Assembly (NCBI GenBank): GCA_023415895.1
Contig: JAEZJA010000137.1
Span: 1-6,183 of the forward strand
Length of the DNA stretch: 6,183 bases
DNA from: Bacillota bacterium
GTDB lineage: Bacteria > Bacillota > Clostridia > Oscillospirales > Acutalibacteraceae
Reading direction: 5' to 3'
The translations under genes and the position numbers were made by a program. Positions 1 to 6,183 of this stretch are shown in pieces; the stretch's first letter is position 1; each line of letters begins with the position of its first letter. Below the pieces are notes generated by a model. That model worked only from the letters and a program-made list of their open reading frames with translations, made no database searches and was not told the DNA's origin.

Positions 1-630
1 TTGCAGCACCTCAACAACACGAATGCCTGCGATGTCATTATTATCGGCCGTGGCGGTGGTTCGATTGAGGAGCTGTGGGCTTTCAACGACGAGGGGGTCG
101 CACGTGCGGTCTATGCCTCGCGCATTCCCGTCATTTCCGCCGTCGGTCATGAGACCGATTTTACCATCTGCGATTTTGTCGCCGATCTGCGCGCTCCCAC
201 GCCGTCGGCCGCTGCCGAGCTGGCCGTACCGGACAGTACACAGCTTCTCAGCCGACTGCAGCAGCTTCAGAGCCTCGCGGGTCAGCGCACCCGCGCGGTG
301 GTGGATGCCGCTTCTCATCGTCTGGCCGTGGTGCGGGGACGCCGCTGCCTGACGACGCCGCTGTTTTATGTCGAGGAGCAGTCCATGCGGCTGGATTATT
401 TGACCAAATCCTTTGCTCATGCGGCACATAAGAGTCTGAGTGAATCCGAACGGCGGCTGGCGGCTGTCAGCGGCAAGCTGGACGCGCTCAGTCCGCTCAA
501 GGTGCTGTCTCGCGGCTATTCCATTCCGTATACGGACGGAAAGGTCGTCAAGAGCGTGAACGATGTAAGTCCCGGTGACAAGCTGGAGCTGCGCGTGACC
601 GACGGCACGGTACACTGCACCGCCGACTGA
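1..630 (+). CDS. xseA: Exodeoxyribonuclease VII large subunit, C-terminal part (5' end outside window)
   Basis: This is the large, catalytic subunit of exonuclease VII, which with XseB degrades single-stranded DNA to short oligonucleotides in the cytoplasm. The frame is open from base 1, and the initial TTG is almost certainly an internal codon. Only 209 residues are present against roughly 400-450 in full-length XseA, so the N-terminal OB-fold and the first part of the nuclease domain lie upstream. The visible catalytic core has the family signature: GRGGGS at residues 16-21, EELWAFN at 23-29, GHETDFT at 49-55, then [13 protein letters not shown] at 61-73. A long helical region, which in this family binds XseB, follows, and then the conserved tail [12 protein letters not shown] and a small beta segment. 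It ends with TGA and sits 42 bp before xseB. Identification is secure; the truncation is a window edge, not a mutation. Confidence 0.97.
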   Translation: MQHLNNTNACDVIIIGRGGGSIEELWAFNDEGVARAVYASRIPVISAVGHETDFTICDFVADLRAPTPSAAAELAVPDSTQLLSRLQQLQSLAGQRTRAVVDAASHRLAVVRGRRCLTTPLFYVEEQSMRLDYLTKSFAHAAHKSLSESERRLAAVSGKLDALSPLKVLSRGYSIPYTDGKVVKSVNDVSPGDKLELRVTDGTVHCTAD

Positions 631-672
631 AAGTTTTGATTACAATATTTAACACCGAAAGGGTGGACTCCG

Positions 673-909
673 ATGGCAACCGAATGGACATTTGAAAAAG
701 CGATGACGCGGCTGGAACAGATCGTTTCTATGCTCGAAAGCGGCCGCTGCACACTCGATGAGTCGCTCAAGCTGTTTGAGGAAGGAACCAAGCTGACGGC
801 CTATTGCTCCAAATCGCTCAAAACTGCCGAGCAGACGATTATAAAGCTAACAGCCGCCGATGTGGCGGCTTCGCCCGCAGCGGATGATAACGGCGGGGGA
901 GAGGAATAA
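673..909 (+). CDS. xseB: Exodeoxyribonuclease VII small subunit
   Basis: This 78-residue protein is the small subunit of exonuclease VII; it binds the helical arm of XseA and is needed for the active complex. The length is typical for the family. Conserved features are FEKAMTRLEQIV (residues 7-18), LESG (21-24) and the signature LDESLKLFEEGTKL (28-41), then a second helix ending near AEQTI. The last 15 or so residues (AADDNGGGEE) are acidic, low complexity and probably disordered. The ATG start is supported by GAAAGGGTGG at 657-666, a good Shine-Dalgarno match 6 bp upstream. The glycine/glutamate codons at the 3' end (895-905) also form the purine-rich ribosome binding site of ispA. It is surely co-transcribed with xseA. 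Confidence 0.96.
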   Translation: MATEWTFEKAMTRLEQIVSMLESGRCTLDESLKLFEEGTKLTAYCSKSLKTAEQTIIKLTAADVAASPAADDNGGGEE

Positions 910-915
910 TACGGT

Positions 916-1818
916 ATGGGAAGTTCACTGTACAATGACGCAATGAATGGGTTTCTGGAAGATATTGAACGGGCTCTGCCCGGGTATCTGCCGCCTGCCG
1001 ATCAGGGCTTGCAGAAAACGGTTTTTGAAGGCATGCAATACGCCTGTGCCGCGGGAGGCAAACGCCTGAGGCCGGTGCTGGTGATGGAATTCTGTCGTGT
1101 GTGCGGCGGTGATGCTCAGCGGGCTCTGCCCTTTGCCTGTGCGATGGAGATGATTCATTCCTATTCGCTGGTGCACGACGACCTTCCCTGCATGGACAAC
1201 AGTCCGATGCGGCGCGGCCGTCCATCAGCGCATGCGGCGTTTGGTGAGGCGATGGCCTTGCTGGCCGGAGACGGCTTGCTGACGCGTGCCTTTGAGGTGA
1301 TGCTCAACCCTGAAAACTGGGAGGGCATCGACCCAAGAGCGGCACTGCAGGCGGCCTATTGTCTGGCCGATGCGGCGGGTGCCAACGGGATGGTGGGCGG
1401 TCAGGTGATCGACCTGCAAAGTGAAGGCAAGACCATTGAGCTGTCCGCTCTGGAGGAGTTGCAGCGGGGCAAAACGGCTGCACTGATCCGTGCGGCCTGC
1501 GAGATGGGCTGCTGGATTGCCGGTGCCGACGCGGGGCAGCGGGAGGCGGCGCGTACCTTTGGCACCCAATTGGGATTGTGTTTTCAGATCGTAGACGATA
1601 TTCTGGACGCCACATCGACCTCCGAGGCGATGGGCAAGCCCACAGGCAGCGACGATGCCAACGGCAAGGCGACCTATGTGTCGCTGCTGGGTCTGGAGCA
1701 GGCCAACCGACTGGCTGCCGAACGCACCGCGCAGGCGGTTGCGGCGCTGCAATGCTTCGCAGACGAGGCAGCAGGACTAAAAAAACTGGCGAACGCTCTT
1801 TTATCCCGCGCTCAATAG
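916..1818 (+). CDS. ispA: Farnesyl diphosphate synthase (short-chain polyprenyl synthetase)
   Basis: This trans-isoprenyl diphosphate synthase of 300 residues condenses IPP with DMAPP and then GPP to give farnesyl diphosphate, the precursor of undecaprenyl phosphate and other prenyl products. Visible motifs are GGKRLRP (residues 47-53), the first aspartate-rich motif DDLPCMD (88-94), RRGRPS (99-104), GQVIDL, a KT pair in RGKTAAL, and the second aspartate-rich motif DDILD (227-231) followed by GKPTGSD and GKATY. Tyr83, five residues before the first motif, and the two-residue insertion PC within it are the pattern of bacterial type II FPP synthases, so C15 product length is likely. The residues after the motif are NSP rather than the common acidic run. 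The start is ATG 916, with GGGGGAGAGGA at 895-905 about 10 bp upstream; Met10 (943) is possible but has no ribosome binding site. It begins 6 bp after xseB. Confidence 0.96.
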   Translation: MGSSLYNDAMNGFLEDIERALPGYLPPADQGLQKTVFEGMQYACAAGGKRLRPVLVMEFCRVCGGDAQRALPFACAMEMIHSYSLVHDDLPCMDNSPMRRGRPSAHAAFGEAMALLAGDGLLTRAFEVMLNPENWEGIDPRAALQAAYCLADAAGANGMVGGQVIDLQSEGKTIELSALEELQRGKTAALIRAACEMGCWIAGADAGQREAARTFGTQLGLCFQIVDDILDATSTSEAMGKPTGSDDANGKATYVSLLGLEQANRLAAERTAQAVAALQCFADEAAGLKKLANALLSRAQ

Positions 1819-1825
1819 CGGGATA
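1802..1825. other. Perfect 8-bp inverted repeat spanning the ispA stop codon
   Basis: TATCCCGC at 1802-1809 and GCGGGATA at 1818-1825 are exact reverse complements separated by an 8-base loop. The last base of the ispA stop codon TAG (1816-1818) begins the right arm. In RNA this would form a GC-containing hairpin. No T-run follows it on either strand; on the plus strand the downstream sequence is instead A-rich. I therefore do not call it an intrinsic terminator. It may act in mRNA processing, stability or translational termination/reinitiation, or may be chance. Confidence 0.5.
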
Positions 1826-1893
1826 CTAGGTGTGTGAAAAAACGATACAAAAACAATCGGATGCGCATTGAGATGTGAAAGGCTTGAAACGGA

Positions 1894-2373
1894 ATGTCAT
1901 TGCTGTATGAATTGTTTCGAAACAGGGTGCTGTTTGCGGCGGCGCTTGCCTGGCTGTGTGCTCAGGTTGCTAAGGTACTCATTACCTTTATCCTGTCGCA
2001 CAAATGGAATGCCGAACGTCTGTGGGGAGCGGGCGGTATGCCGAGCGCCCACTCGTCCATGGTGTGTGCGCTGACCATATCCATTGCCCGCTTCAACGGC
2101 GTTAATTCGCCTTTGTTTGCGATTGCGGTCATGTTTGCCTTTGTGACCATGTATGACGCTATGGGCGTACGCCGGGAGGCGGGCGAGCATGCCAAGCTGC
2201 TCAACAAATACATCAATCAGATTGAACAGGCCAATGCCGATAAGGACGGGGACGGTGTGCCCGATGAAGAGGTAGATGAAATCGACCTCAAGGAATTCAT
2301 AGGCCATACGCCGCTGGAAGTACTGGGCGGCGTGCTATTGGGAATACTGGTCGGTATTCTTATCCCGGGATAA
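1894..2373 (+). CDS. Divergent PAP2 family (DUF212, YuiD-like) membrane protein
   Basis: This 159-residue integral membrane protein belongs to the DUF212 / divergent PAP2 family (B. subtilis YuiD type), related to acid phosphatases and vanadium haloperoxidases. Probable membrane helices are at about residues 12-34, 72-90 and 143-158, with a weaker hydrophobic stretch at 55-66. The family signature is clear: GGMPSAHSS at 47-55 (equivalent to the PAP2 PSGH motif, His53), MYDAMGVRREAG at 86-97, and GHTPLEVLGG at 137-146 (His138). These suggest a phosphatase-like site, but no substrate is established for this family. A hydrophilic loop at about 98-135 contains an acidic DKDGDGVPDEE segment resembling calcium-binding loops. 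The ATG start follows GTGAAAGG (1875-1882) 11 bp upstream. Lying between ispA and dxs, it may act on prenyl phosphates; that is inference from context. Confidence 0.93.
   Translation: MSLLYELFRNRVLFAAALAWLCAQVAKVLITFILSHKWNAERLWGAGGMPSAHSSMVCALTISIARFNGVNSPLFAIAVMFAFVTMYDAMGVRREAGEHAKLLNKYINQIEQANADKDGDGVPDEEVDEIDLKEFIGHTPLEVLGGVLLGILVGILIPG
2239..2274 (+). other. Calcium-loop-like DxDxDGxxD segment in the DUF212 protein
   Basis: Residues 116-127 of the DUF212 protein read DKDGDGVPDEEV, with aspartates at loop positions 1, 3, 5 and 9 and glycine at 6. This is the spacing of EF-hand and thrombospondin type 3 calcium loops. The usual acidic residue at position 12 is replaced by Val127, though Glu125, Glu126 and Asp128 flank it. 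The segment lies in the hydrophilic loop between the two signature motifs. Metal binding is inferred from the motif only. Confidence 0.45.
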
Positions 2374-2421
2374 CCGCTTTGCCCATCCACCGTCATACCA
2401 CAGCAGGAAAGCGAGGCTCTG

Positions 2422-2433
2422 ATGGTTTCATGA
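2422..2433 (+). promoter_or_regulatory. Three-codon leader ORF (M-V-S-stop) overlapping the dxs start
   Basis: ATG GTT TCA TGA at 2422-2433 is a minimal ORF whose stop TGA (2431-2433) overlaps the probable dxs start codon (2430-2432) as ATGA. Purine-rich AGGAAAG (2405-2411) and GAGG (2413-2416) lie 10 and 5 bp before the leader ATG, but 18 and 13 bp before the dxs ATG, so they are placed better for the leader. It could couple ribosomes to dxs by reinitiation, or the spacing may be coincidental. Confidence 0.25.
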
Positions 2434-4310
2434 ACACGCAAAATCAACCGCAAAACCAAACCACAGGCATATTGAAGGCGATTCGCTCGCCTGATGATAT
2501 AAAATCGATGAATCTCGCACAGCTCAAGCGTTTGTGCGGGGAACTGCGCGAATCCTTGGTGGAAACTGTATCCCGCACAGGCGGTCATTTGTCTTCCAAT
2601 CTCGGCATTGTCGAGGTAACGGTAGCCATGCACAAGGTGTTTCACACCCCCTGCGATCAGTTCGTGTGGGATGTGGGGCATCAGTGTTATGTTCACAAGC
2701 TGCTGACCGGACGGTATCCCTCTTTCTCCACCCTCCGGCAGGAGGGCGGCATTTCCGGCTTTCCCAATCCTGAGGAAAGCGAACACGATTCCTTTATTGT
2801 CGGCCACAGCAGCACCTCGATCTCGGCGGCCAACGGTATGGCCAAGGCCAAAGCTTTGCTGGGGGACGACGGTTATGTCGTAGCGGTGATTGGCGACGGT
2901 GCCATGACATGCGGCCTCGCCTATGAAGGACTGAGCAATGCGGGACGCAGCAAGGATAAGCTCATTGTTGTGCTCAACGACAATGGGATGTCCATCAGCC
3001 GCAACGTGGGGTTTGTGGCGCGCCATCTGGCGACGCTTCGCGCGCGGCCGCATTATGTGCGCGCCAAAACGCGGTTCAGCAATGTGGTTGCCTGTATTCC
3101 CCTGATCGGCACCCCATTACGCAATCGCCTATTGCATTGGAAAACCAAGCTCAAAAAGATGATGTATGCCAAGAGCAGCTTCTTCGAGGAAATGGGCTTT
3201 TATTATATCGGCCCGCTGGACGGACACGATCTGGAGGATCTCATTAAGGGCTTTCAGGCCGCCAAGCGGCTGGATCGTCCCGTGCTGATGCATGTGGCGA
3301 CGGTCAAGGGCAAGGGCTATCCCTTTGCCGAAAAGAATCCCGACATCTTTCACGGCGTTTCGGCCTTTGATACCCTGACCGGACAGACACAGCCTTCTTC
3401 GATCAACTATTCCGCCGTTTTGGGGCAGGAGCTGTGTGAACTGGCCGCCGAGGATGTACGCATTTGTGCCATCACCGCCGCCATGAAAAGCGGCACCGGC
3501 CTGACCGACTTCGGCGAGCGCTTTCCCAAACGCTTCTTTGACGTTGGCATTGCCGAGGAGCATGCCGTTACCTTCGCTTCGGGACTGGCCAAAAATCATA
3601 TGCTGCCGGTATTTGCCGTTTATTCGACGTTTTTGCAGCGCAGCTATGACCAGATTCTCAACGATACGGCCATCGCCGGGGAACATGTTGTGCTGGCCAT
3701 TGACCGCGCGGGCATCGTGGGGGACGACGGTGTGACGCATCAGGGCATTTTTGATGTGGCTTTTTTACAGACCATTCCCCATATGGTGATCTATTCGCCC
3801 TCCTGCTTTTCCGAACTGCGCATCACGCTCAAGCAGGCACTATATGATGAAAGCGGCCTGACGGCGGTACGGTATCCAAGAGGCGGCGAACTGCCCGGCT
3901 TAGAGGACTATCAGCCGGATTACAAGCCGTACACGCTGTTTGATACACCGAATGCCTCAGCTTTATTGATCACCTATGGCCGCGTTTTTGCCAATGTACG
4001 CTGTGCGGCGCAGCAACTCGAAAAGCACAACGTCGCCGTGTCCCTTCTCAAGCTGACGCGCATTGCCCCGCTGAGCGACGATAGTATCGCGCTTGCGGCG
4101 GGGTTTGACCGCATCTTCTTCTTTGAGGAAGGCAGTCGGGCGGGAGGCGTTGCCGAACGCTTTGGAGCGCTGCTGCTTGAGGCAGGCTATCACGGAGAAT
4201 ACAGCGCGGTGGCAATCGATGACTTCGTGCCGGTCTGCAAGGTGGAATCCGGTCTGCGTGCGGCGGGGCTGGACGTGGAAAGTATTGTACACAGGGTGGC
4301 TGGACAATGA
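2430..4310 (+). CDS. dxs: 1-deoxy-D-xylulose-5-phosphate synthase
   Basis: This thiamine diphosphate enzyme joins pyruvate and glyceraldehyde 3-phosphate into DXP, the first step of the MEP isoprenoid pathway and also a source for thiamine and pyridoxal. From ATG 2430 it is 626 residues, close to the usual 620-640. The N-terminal ThDP domain has GGHLSSNLG with His53, GHQCYVHK (83-90), GGISGFP, and the ThDP/Mg motif GDG (155-157) to NDN (183-185). The central transketolase domain (about 325-490) has GIAEEHAVTF with the catalytic Glu376, YSTFLQR with Tyr398 and Arg404, THQG with His437, and VRYPRG with Arg481. A C-terminal transketolase domain starts near 510. All expected active-site residues seen are intact. 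The frame opens upstream, and an in-frame TTG at 2379 would add 17 residues lacking family similarity, so 2430 is preferred although its ribosome binding site is poorly spaced. Confidence 0.97.
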   Translation: MNTQNQPQNQTTGILKAIRSPDDIKSMNLAQLKRLCGELRESLVETVSRTGGHLSSNLGIVEVTVAMHKVFHTPCDQFVWDVGHQCYVHKLLTGRYPSFSTLRQEGGISGFPNPEESEHDSFIVGHSSTSISAANGMAKAKALLGDDGYVVAVIGDGAMTCGLAYEGLSNAGRSKDKLIVVLNDNGMSISRNVGFVARHLATLRARPHYVRAKTRFSNVVACIPLIGTPLRNRLLHWKTKLKKMMYAKSSFFEEMGFYYIGPLDGHDLEDLIKGFQAAKRLDRPVLMHVATVKGKGYPFAEKNPDIFHGVSAFDTLTGQTQPSSINYSAVLGQELCELAAEDVRICAITAAMKSGTGLTDFGERFPKRFFDVGIAEEHAVTFASGLAKNHMLPVFAVYSTFLQRSYDQILNDTAIAGEHVVLAIDRAGIVGDDGVTHQGIFDVAFLQTIPHMVIYSPSCFSELRITLKQALYDESGLTAVRYPRGGELPGLEDYQPDYKPYTLFDTPNASALLITYGRVFANVRCAAQQLEKHNVAVSLLKLTRIAPLSDDSIALAAGFDRIFFFEEGSRAGGVAERFGALLLEAGYHGEYSAVAIDDFVPVCKVESGLRAAGLDVESIVHRVAGQ

Positions 4311-5128
4311 ACCCGGAAACGATGCGACTGGATGCGGCAATGGTCGATCGCGGCCTTGCGGGGGCGCGGCAACGCGCCAAGGAACGCATTACAGCAGGCG
4401 ACGTGCTGGTCAACGGCCGTATCGTGCGTAAGGCGGCGACAACGGTCGGGCCGGAGGATGAAATCCGCTGTGTGGGCGAAGACCTGCGGTATGTCGGACG
4501 GGGCGGGCTTAAACTCGAAAAGGCGCTGGCATTCGGCAATCTCACCCTAAAGGGTGCCTGTGCTATGGATGTGGGCGCATCGACCGGAGGTTTTACCGAC
4601 TGCATGCTGCAAAACGGCGCGCGCAAGGTGTATGCGATCGATGTCGGCCACGGCCAGCTGCATCCCCGTCTGACGGCGGATGCGCGTGTCGTCAACCTCG
4701 AAGGAACCGATATCCGCCGCACCGATGAGCTGACACGACGGATTGCCCCGGCCTCTGTGAATTTTTGCTCCATTGATGTTTCCTTTATTTCGGTGAAAAA
4801 GATATTTCCGTCTGTTCTGCCTTTTTTGCAACCGGGGGCGCGTATTGTGTGTCTGATCAAGCCTCAGTTTGAGGCGGGCCGCGCGGCGGTGGGCAAGAAA
4901 GGCGTGGTGCATGACCCCAAAGTGCATGTCGGGGTCATCAACGACCTGTGCGCCTTCTTCTTTTCCCAGGGGTGCACGGTCAACAATATTACGTATTCAC
5001 CCGTTGCCGGGGGAGACGGCAACATCGAATATCTGGCGCTGATGCAGTTCGACGGCAGCGAGGCGGCGGCAAGGCCGCTGGAGACCGATTCCGTTGTGAG
5101 GCAAGCCCATCGTGAGTTGAAAAAGTAG
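4307..5128 (+). CDS. tlyA: TlyA family rRNA (cytidine-2'-O)-methyltransferase
   Basis: This 273-residue protein has an N-terminal S4 RNA-binding domain (about residues 6-65: RLDAAMVDRGLA, ARQRAKERI, GDVLVNG) and an FtsJ-like Rossmann methyltransferase domain. The SAM-binding loop is DVGASTGGFTD (88-98). A K-D-K-E tetrad is visible as Lys69 (RGGLKLE), Asp157 (IDVSFIS), Lys185 (LIKPQFEAG) and Glu241 (NIEYL), closely matching the spacing in mycobacterial TlyA. Characterised TlyA enzymes methylate ribosomal RNA cytidines at the 2'-OH (16S C1409 and, in some species, 23S C1920), which affects capreomycin/viomycin sensitivity. Members are often annotated as hemolysins, but nothing here supports a toxin role. 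The ATG overlaps the dxs stop as ATGA, so translation is probably coupled; GGGTGG (4294-4299) lies 7 bp upstream. Met6 (4322) is a less likely start. Confidence 0.95.
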   Translation: MNPETMRLDAAMVDRGLAGARQRAKERITAGDVLVNGRIVRKAATTVGPEDEIRCVGEDLRYVGRGGLKLEKALAFGNLTLKGACAMDVGASTGGFTDCMLQNGARKVYAIDVGHGQLHPRLTADARVVNLEGTDIRRTDELTRRIAPASVNFCSIDVSFISVKKIFPSVLPFLQPGARIVCLIKPQFEAGRAAVGKKGVVHDPKVHVGVINDLCAFFFSQGCTVNNITYSPVAGGDGNIEYLALMQFDGSEAAARPLETDSVVRQAHRELKK

Positions 5129-5134
5129 GAGGAG
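5127..5134 (+). promoter_or_regulatory. Strong ribosome binding site of nadK, overlapping the tlyA stop
   Basis: AGGAGGAG sits 5-7 bp before the nadK ATG (5140), and its first two bases are the last two of the tlyA TAG stop codon. It is the best Shine-Dalgarno sequence in the window and fixes the nadK start. Confidence 0.85.
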
Positions 5135-5139
5135 AGCCT

Positions 5140-5976
5140 ATGCGTGTTGCGTTTATTGCCAATACCAAAGCGGCCGGCGTTGCGGCAGCGGCGGAAGACA
5201 TCCGTCATACGCTGTGCGAGCTGGGTGCGCAGGTGTTGCTCCCGCCCAAAGACGTTGCCTTCCCCGACAGCGCATCGGATGAGCTGCTGGCCACCTGTGA
5301 TGTGGCCATTGCCTTGGGGGGCGATGGCACGATCATCCACACGGCCAAGCGGGCTGCCCGATGCAATCGACCTGTGCTTGGTATTAATTGCGGACGGCTG
5401 GGCTTCACGGCTGGCCTGGAGGCGGATGAACGCGAGCAGCTGGCGGCACTGTTAAACGGACAGTATGCCGTGGAGCAGCGTATGATGCTGCAGGTGCGTG
5501 TGCGGTTTAAGGACGGTTCGGTCTTGGATTTTCACGCGCTTAACGAGGCGGTTATTGCCCGGGGAATTCAATCTCCCATGGTGGAGCTGGAGGTCACAAG
5601 CGGGCAGGAACATGTACTTAACTACCGCGCGGACGGTATTATTCTGGCGACACCGACGGGGTCTACCGCCTACTCGCTGTCGGCGGGGGGACCGATCATT
5701 GATCCGGCTGTGAGCTGTATCCTGCTGACACCGATCTGCGCTCATTCGCTCGTGGCGCGCTCCTTCATTTTTGATCAACAGGCGCATTTGTTTGTGCGCA
5801 CATGTCTTCATCGGGAGGAAGAGGTGTATCTGTCGGTTGATGGGGAGGACAGTGTACGCATAGGCCCCTATGACCGTATCGAGGTGTTTCGCGCCAATTT
5901 GTCGGCGCAGCTGATAAAAATCAAAGAGCTTCCCTTCTACCAGATCCTTGATGAAAAGCTCGCGAGTCGGCGCTAA
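5140..5976 (+). CDS. nadK: NAD kinase
   Basis: This cytosolic kinase phosphorylates NAD+ at the 2'-OH of its adenosine ribose to NADP+ (ATP or polyphosphate as donor in this family). It has 278 residues, normal for a bacterial NadK. The N-terminal lobe carries the catalytic GGDGT motif at residues 60-64, followed by GINCGRLGFT (81-90). The C-terminal beta-rich domain carries ALNEAVI with Asn135-Glu136, the region YRADGIILATPTGSTAYSLS (162-181) and AGGPII, then TPICAHSL, and a late VDGED segment. All diagnostic motifs are intact. It starts 11 bp after tlyA and is followed by argR 22 bp on, so it is probably part of the same transcript. NADPH is used by the MEP reductoisomerase among many enzymes, but its place here likely reflects conserved clostridial gene order rather than a dedicated pathway role. 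Confidence 0.97.
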   Translation: MRVAFIANTKAAGVAAAAEDIRHTLCELGAQVLLPPKDVAFPDSASDELLATCDVAIALGGDGTIIHTAKRAARCNRPVLGINCGRLGFTAGLEADEREQLAALLNGQYAVEQRMMLQVRVRFKDGSVLDFHALNEAVIARGIQSPMVELEVTSGQEHVLNYRADGIILATPTGSTAYSLSAGGPIIDPAVSCILLTPICAHSLVARSFIFDQQAHLFVRTCLHREEEVYLSVDGEDSVRIGPYDRIEVFRANLSAQLIKIKELPFYQILDEKLASRR

Positions 5977-5998
5977 ATAATGGGAAAGGACGGATTCC

Positions 5999-6183
5999 AT
6001 GAAAGCCAAACGTCATGCAAAGATTCTCGAAATTATTCGAACCACTCCTGTCAACACGCAGGAGGAGCTGCTGCAACGTCTGAACGAGAGTGGCTTATCG
6101 GTCACGCAGGCAACCATTTCCCGTGACATTAAAGAACTGCGGCTGATTAAAACGTTGGGGAGCGACGGGGAGTATCATTATTC
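5999..6183 (+). CDS. argR: Arginine repressor ArgR, N-terminal DNA-binding part (3' end outside window)
   Basis: The window ends after 61 codons plus two bases of this gene; full ArgR/AhrC is about 150 residues. What is visible is the winged helix-turn-helix DNA-binding domain: [10 protein letters not shown] (residues 4-13), [10 protein letters not shown] (19-28) and the recognition region [14 protein letters not shown] (34-47) with the conserved Ser41-Arg42. The C-terminal hexamerisation and arginine-binding domain is beyond the edge. In Firmicutes ArgR represses arginine synthesis genes and can activate catabolic ones when arginine is bound. The ATG at 5999 is supported by AAAGGA (5985-5990) 8 bp upstream. 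I see no ARG-box-like operator in the 22-bp gap before it, so any autoregulation would act at a promoter further upstream. recN commonly follows in this block. Confidence 0.94.
   Translation, partial: MKAKRHAKILEIIRTTPVNTQEELLQRLNESGLSVTQATISRDIKELRLIKTLGSDGEYHY

Noticed and set aside
1802..1850. Intrinsic terminator after ispA
   Set aside because: The hairpin is real on paper, but there is no downstream T-run on the plus strand and none immediately after it on the minus strand.
1884..1911. Promoter-like TTGAAA, 16-bp spacer, TATGAA
   Set aside because: It overlaps the DUF212 start codon, so it could not produce a normal leader for that gene, and the match is within what chance gives; no support for driving dxs.
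1868..2074. Cysteine-rich 68-codon plus-strand ORF starting at TTG upstream of the DUF212 gene
   Set aside because: It is a different frame of the DUF212 coding sequence with no convincing ribosome binding site for its TTG; the cysteines are an artefact of frame-shifted codons.
2217..3053. Long minus-strand ORF of 278 codons opposite the DUF212/dxs junction
   Set aside because: It lies opposite two clearly identified genes, its translation shows no recognisable domain, and long antisense frames are expected opposite GC-rich codon use.
4048..4860. Minus-strand ORF of 270 codons opposite dxs and tlyA
   Set aside because: The translation is low-complexity, rich in Arg, Pro and Ser, as expected for a shadow frame; the plus-strand genes have intact family motifs throughout.
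4307..5128. Hemolysin/toxin role for TlyA
   Set aside because: The S4 plus FtsJ-like domains and the complete K-D-K-E tetrad point to rRNA methylation; there is no signal peptide or pore-forming feature.
5959..5966. CTCGCGAG palindrome near the end of nadK
   Set aside because: An 8-bp palindrome is common by chance in GC-rich coding sequence and does not resemble an ARG box or terminator.

Overview
This window is a compact, single-strand stretch of eight consecutive plus-strand genes: xseA (3' part), xseB, ispA, a divergent PAP2/DUF212 (YuiD-like) membrane protein gene, dxs, tlyA, nadK and the start of argR. The order xseA-xseB-ispA-dxs-tlyA-nadK-argR is a conserved chromosomal block in Firmicutes, especially Clostridia, where recN usually follows argR. 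The proteins read like those of a moderately GC-rich clostridial lineage (Oscillospiraceae/Ruminococcaceae-like is my best guess). The strong purine-rich Shine-Dalgarno sequences fit a Gram-positive host. The taxonomy is inferred from gene order and protein flavour only.

Layout: 1-630 is the C-terminal half of the exonuclease VII large subunit, followed by the small subunit (673-909). Farnesyl diphosphate synthase (916-1818) ends inside a perfect 8-bp inverted repeat that includes the last base of its stop codon. A 75-bp gap leads to the DUF212 gene (1894-2373), then dxs (2430-4310, start uncertain). tlyA (4307-5128) overlaps dxs by 4 bp. nadK (5140-5976) has an AGGAGGAG ribosome binding site that begins within the tlyA stop codon. 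argR starts at 5999 and runs off the window. No gene-free stretch exceeds 80 bp. I see no tRNA, rRNA, mobile element, CRISPR array or convincing terminator.

Together the genes are housekeeping: exonuclease VII (DNA repair), two steps of isoprenoid synthesis (DXS feeds the MEP pathway, IspA makes farnesyl diphosphate for undecaprenyl carrier lipid and other prenyl products), rRNA 2'-O-methylation (TlyA), NADP supply (NadK, whose product is used by the MEP reductoisomerase among others) and arginine regulation (ArgR). The spacing suggests one polycistronic transcript.

I did not find a previously undescribed system. The points most worth a second look are the poorly characterised DUF212 protein between the two isoprenoid genes, an acidic calcium-loop-like insert in that protein, a three-codon leader ORF whose stop overlaps the dxs start, and the inverted repeat at the ispA stop.
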